A stretch of 5,907 nucleotides of DNA from assembly GCA_910579115.1 (NCBI GenBank), contig CAJTSO010000031.1, positions 6,607-12,513 of the forward strand. Reading direction: 5' to 3'. The notes below the pieces were generated by a model. It was not told where the DNA came from. It did not search any database and was given only the letters and a program-made list of their open reading frames with translations. Source of the stretch: an uncultured Selenomonadaceae bacterium (GTDB lineage: Bacteria > Bacillota > Negativicutes > Selenomonadales > Selenomonadaceae). The translations under genes and the position numbers were made by a program. Of the stretch, positions 4,705-5,907 are shown piece after piece (the stretch's first letter is position 1; every line of letters begins with the position of its first letter).

Positions 4705-5907
4705 TCAGTGTACCTTCAAAATCGCCATGAAGGCTTCCTGGGGAACCTCTACGCTGCCTACGGCCTTCATGCGCTTCTTGCCTTCCTTTTGCTTTTCCAG
4801 CAGCTTCTTCTTCCGGGAAATATCGCCGCCGTAGCACTTGGCGATAACATCCTTCCGGTAGGCCCGGACGTTGGTGCGGGCAATGATCTTGCTGCCGATG
4901 GCTGCCTGAATGGGAATCTCAAACATCTGCTTGGGGATGAGCTCCTTCAGCTTGGAGGCCAGCAGGCGGCCCCGGTTGGCGGCATTGTCCACATGGACGA
5001 TGGTGGAAAGGGCATCCACCGGCTCCCCGTTCAGGAGGATATCCAGCTTCACCAGCTTTGACTCCCGATAGTCAGACAGCTCGTAATCAAGGGAAGCGTA
5101 CCCTCTGGTGGTGGACTTCAGCTCATCAAAATAATCGTAGATAATTTCCGACAAGGGTATCTGATAGGTGAGCATTACCCGGTTCACATCGAGGTAATCC
5201 ATGCTGATATAGATTCCCCGCTTGCCTTGGGACACCTGCATTACCGCCCCCACATAATCGTTGGGGACGATGATTGTCGCCTTCACATAGGGCTCCTCGA
5301 TCCGCTCAATTTTTTGCGGCGGAGGCAGCTTTGCCGGATTGTCGATGGACAGCTCCTCCCCGTCTGTCTGGAATACGTGGTAAATAACGGAGGGAGCAGT
5401 CATTATAAGCTCCAGATCGTATTCCCGCTCCAGCCTTTCCTGAATGACGTCCATGTGCAGAAGCCCTAAAAACCCACAGCGGTACCCAAAGCCCAGGGCA
5501 ATGGAGGTTTCCGGCTCAAAGACGAGGGCGGCGTCATTGAGCTGCAATTTCTCCAGGGCATCCTTCAGGTTATCATAGTCGGAGCTGTCCACCGGATAAA
5601 GGCCGCAGAACACCATGGGCTTTGCGCCCCGGTAGCCCGGCAAGGGGTCAGCGGCCCCGTTCTCCGCCGTGGTAACGGTATCGCCTACCCGCACGTCGCT
5701 GACGGATTTCAGACTCCCGGCCAGATAGCCTACATCCCCGGCCTCCAGCTTGTCGGTTTCCACCATCGAGGGGCGGAAGCAGCCGATTTCCGTCACGTCG
5801 AAGACCTTGCCGGTGGCCATCATCTTCAGCGTCTGGCCCTTTTTGATGGAACCGTCCATTATGCGGATATTGGCCAAAACCCCCTTGTAGGAGTCGAAGC
5901 AGGAATC
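4705..5907 (-). CDS. lepA: Elongation factor 4 (LepA), C-terminal two thirds, cut by right edge
   Basis: EF4/LepA is a ribosome-associated translational GTPase, proposed to act on stalled or mistranslocated ribosomes or in initiation and assembly. The frame is open to the last base and gives 400 residues of a protein usually near 600, so the GTPase domain and start lie to the right. The fragment begins DSCFDSYKGVLANIRI, the junction into beta-barrel domain II. Then come the EF-G-like domain III, including GFGYRCGFLGLLHMD (139-153), a domain-V-like region with ELKSTTRGYASLDY (262-275), and the LepA-specific C-terminal domain with AKCYGGDISRKKKLLEKQK (356-374) and PQEAFMAIL (389-397). The tail ends four residues or so sooner than in E. 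coli, a minor variation. The gene precedes hemW by five bases, an arrangement known in many Firmicutes and indicating one operon. No disruption is seen. Confidence 0.97.
   Translation of the reverse strand, partial: DSCFDSYKGVLANIRIMDGSIKKGQTLKMMATGKVFDVTEIGCFRPSMVETDKLEAGDVGYLAGSLKSVSDVRVGDTVTTAENGAADPLPGYRGAKPMVFCGLYPVDSSDYDNLKDALEKLQLNDAALVFEPETSIALGFGYRCGFLGLLHMDVIQERLEREYDLELIMTAPSVIYHVFQTDGEELSIDNPAKLPPPQKIERIEEPYVKATIIVPNDYVGAVMQVSQGKRGIYISMDYLDVNRVMLTYQIPLSEIIYDYFDELKSTTRGYASLDYELSDYRESKLVKLDILLNGEPVDALSTIVHVDNAANRGRLLASKLKELIPKQMFEIPIQAAIGSKIIARTNVRAYRKDVIAKCYGGDISRKKKLLEKQKEGKKRMKAVGSVEVPQEAFMAILKVH

Noticed and set aside
4700..4837. 46-codon N-terminal extension of hemW
   Set aside because: It lies wholly within the conserved C-terminal end of lepA. 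HemW proteins begin close before the radical-SAM cysteines, as with the ATG at 4699.
4705..5877. A shorter lepA starting at a TTG at 5877
   Set aside because: The frame continues upstream as conserved LepA sequence (DSCFDSYKGVL) to the window edge, so the true start is outside.

Overview
The window looks like chromosomal DNA of a Firmicute, most likely a Clostridia/Lachnospiraceae-type gut bacterium. This rests on the lepA-hemW gene pair, a Gram-positive-type GlgC, strong GGAGG ribosome binding sites, and hairpin-rich intergenic repeats that resemble those common in such genomes. Species cannot be named from the sequence. Every gene I can support lies on the minus strand, so the window reads biologically from right to left.

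Right to left: (1) the C-terminal two thirds of lepA (elongation factor 4; its start is beyond the right edge); (2) five bases later hemW, a radical-SAM heme chaperone/coproporphyrinogen-oxidase-like protein, probably co-transcribed with lepA; (3) a complete tRNA-Ala(GGC) gene with its own promoter, an encoded CCA end and an intrinsic terminator; (4) an AT-rich stretch carrying one complete gene, a 421-residue AAA/DUF4143-type ATPase with its own promoter and an operator-like set of repeats, followed by what may be a decayed small gene; (5) about 1 kb without a convincing intact gene, containing two adjacent hairpin-rich, repeat-like elements; (6) the N-terminal 256 residues of glgC (ADP-glucose pyrophosphorylase), running off the left edge.

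lepA, hemW and glgC are housekeeping or central-metabolism genes with high GC (57-63% in the 60-base lines I counted). The ATPase gene is clearly more AT-rich (38-50% in counted lines). It sits between the 3' side of a tRNA gene and a repeat cluster, where lepA-hemW is often followed by hrcA-grpE-dnaK in other Firmicutes. I read this as an accessory insertion next to a tRNA, although no duplicated tRNA end (attachment site) is visible here.

The parts most worth a second look are a 229-bp MITE-like element with 8-bp terminal inverted repeats and a recurring AGTGA motif, the neighbouring element with competing hairpins, and the remnant of a small gene downstream of the ATPase. I see no CRISPR array, transposase, riboswitch class that I recognise, or clear new defence system. 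The window is mostly ordinary, with a modest accessory segment in the middle.
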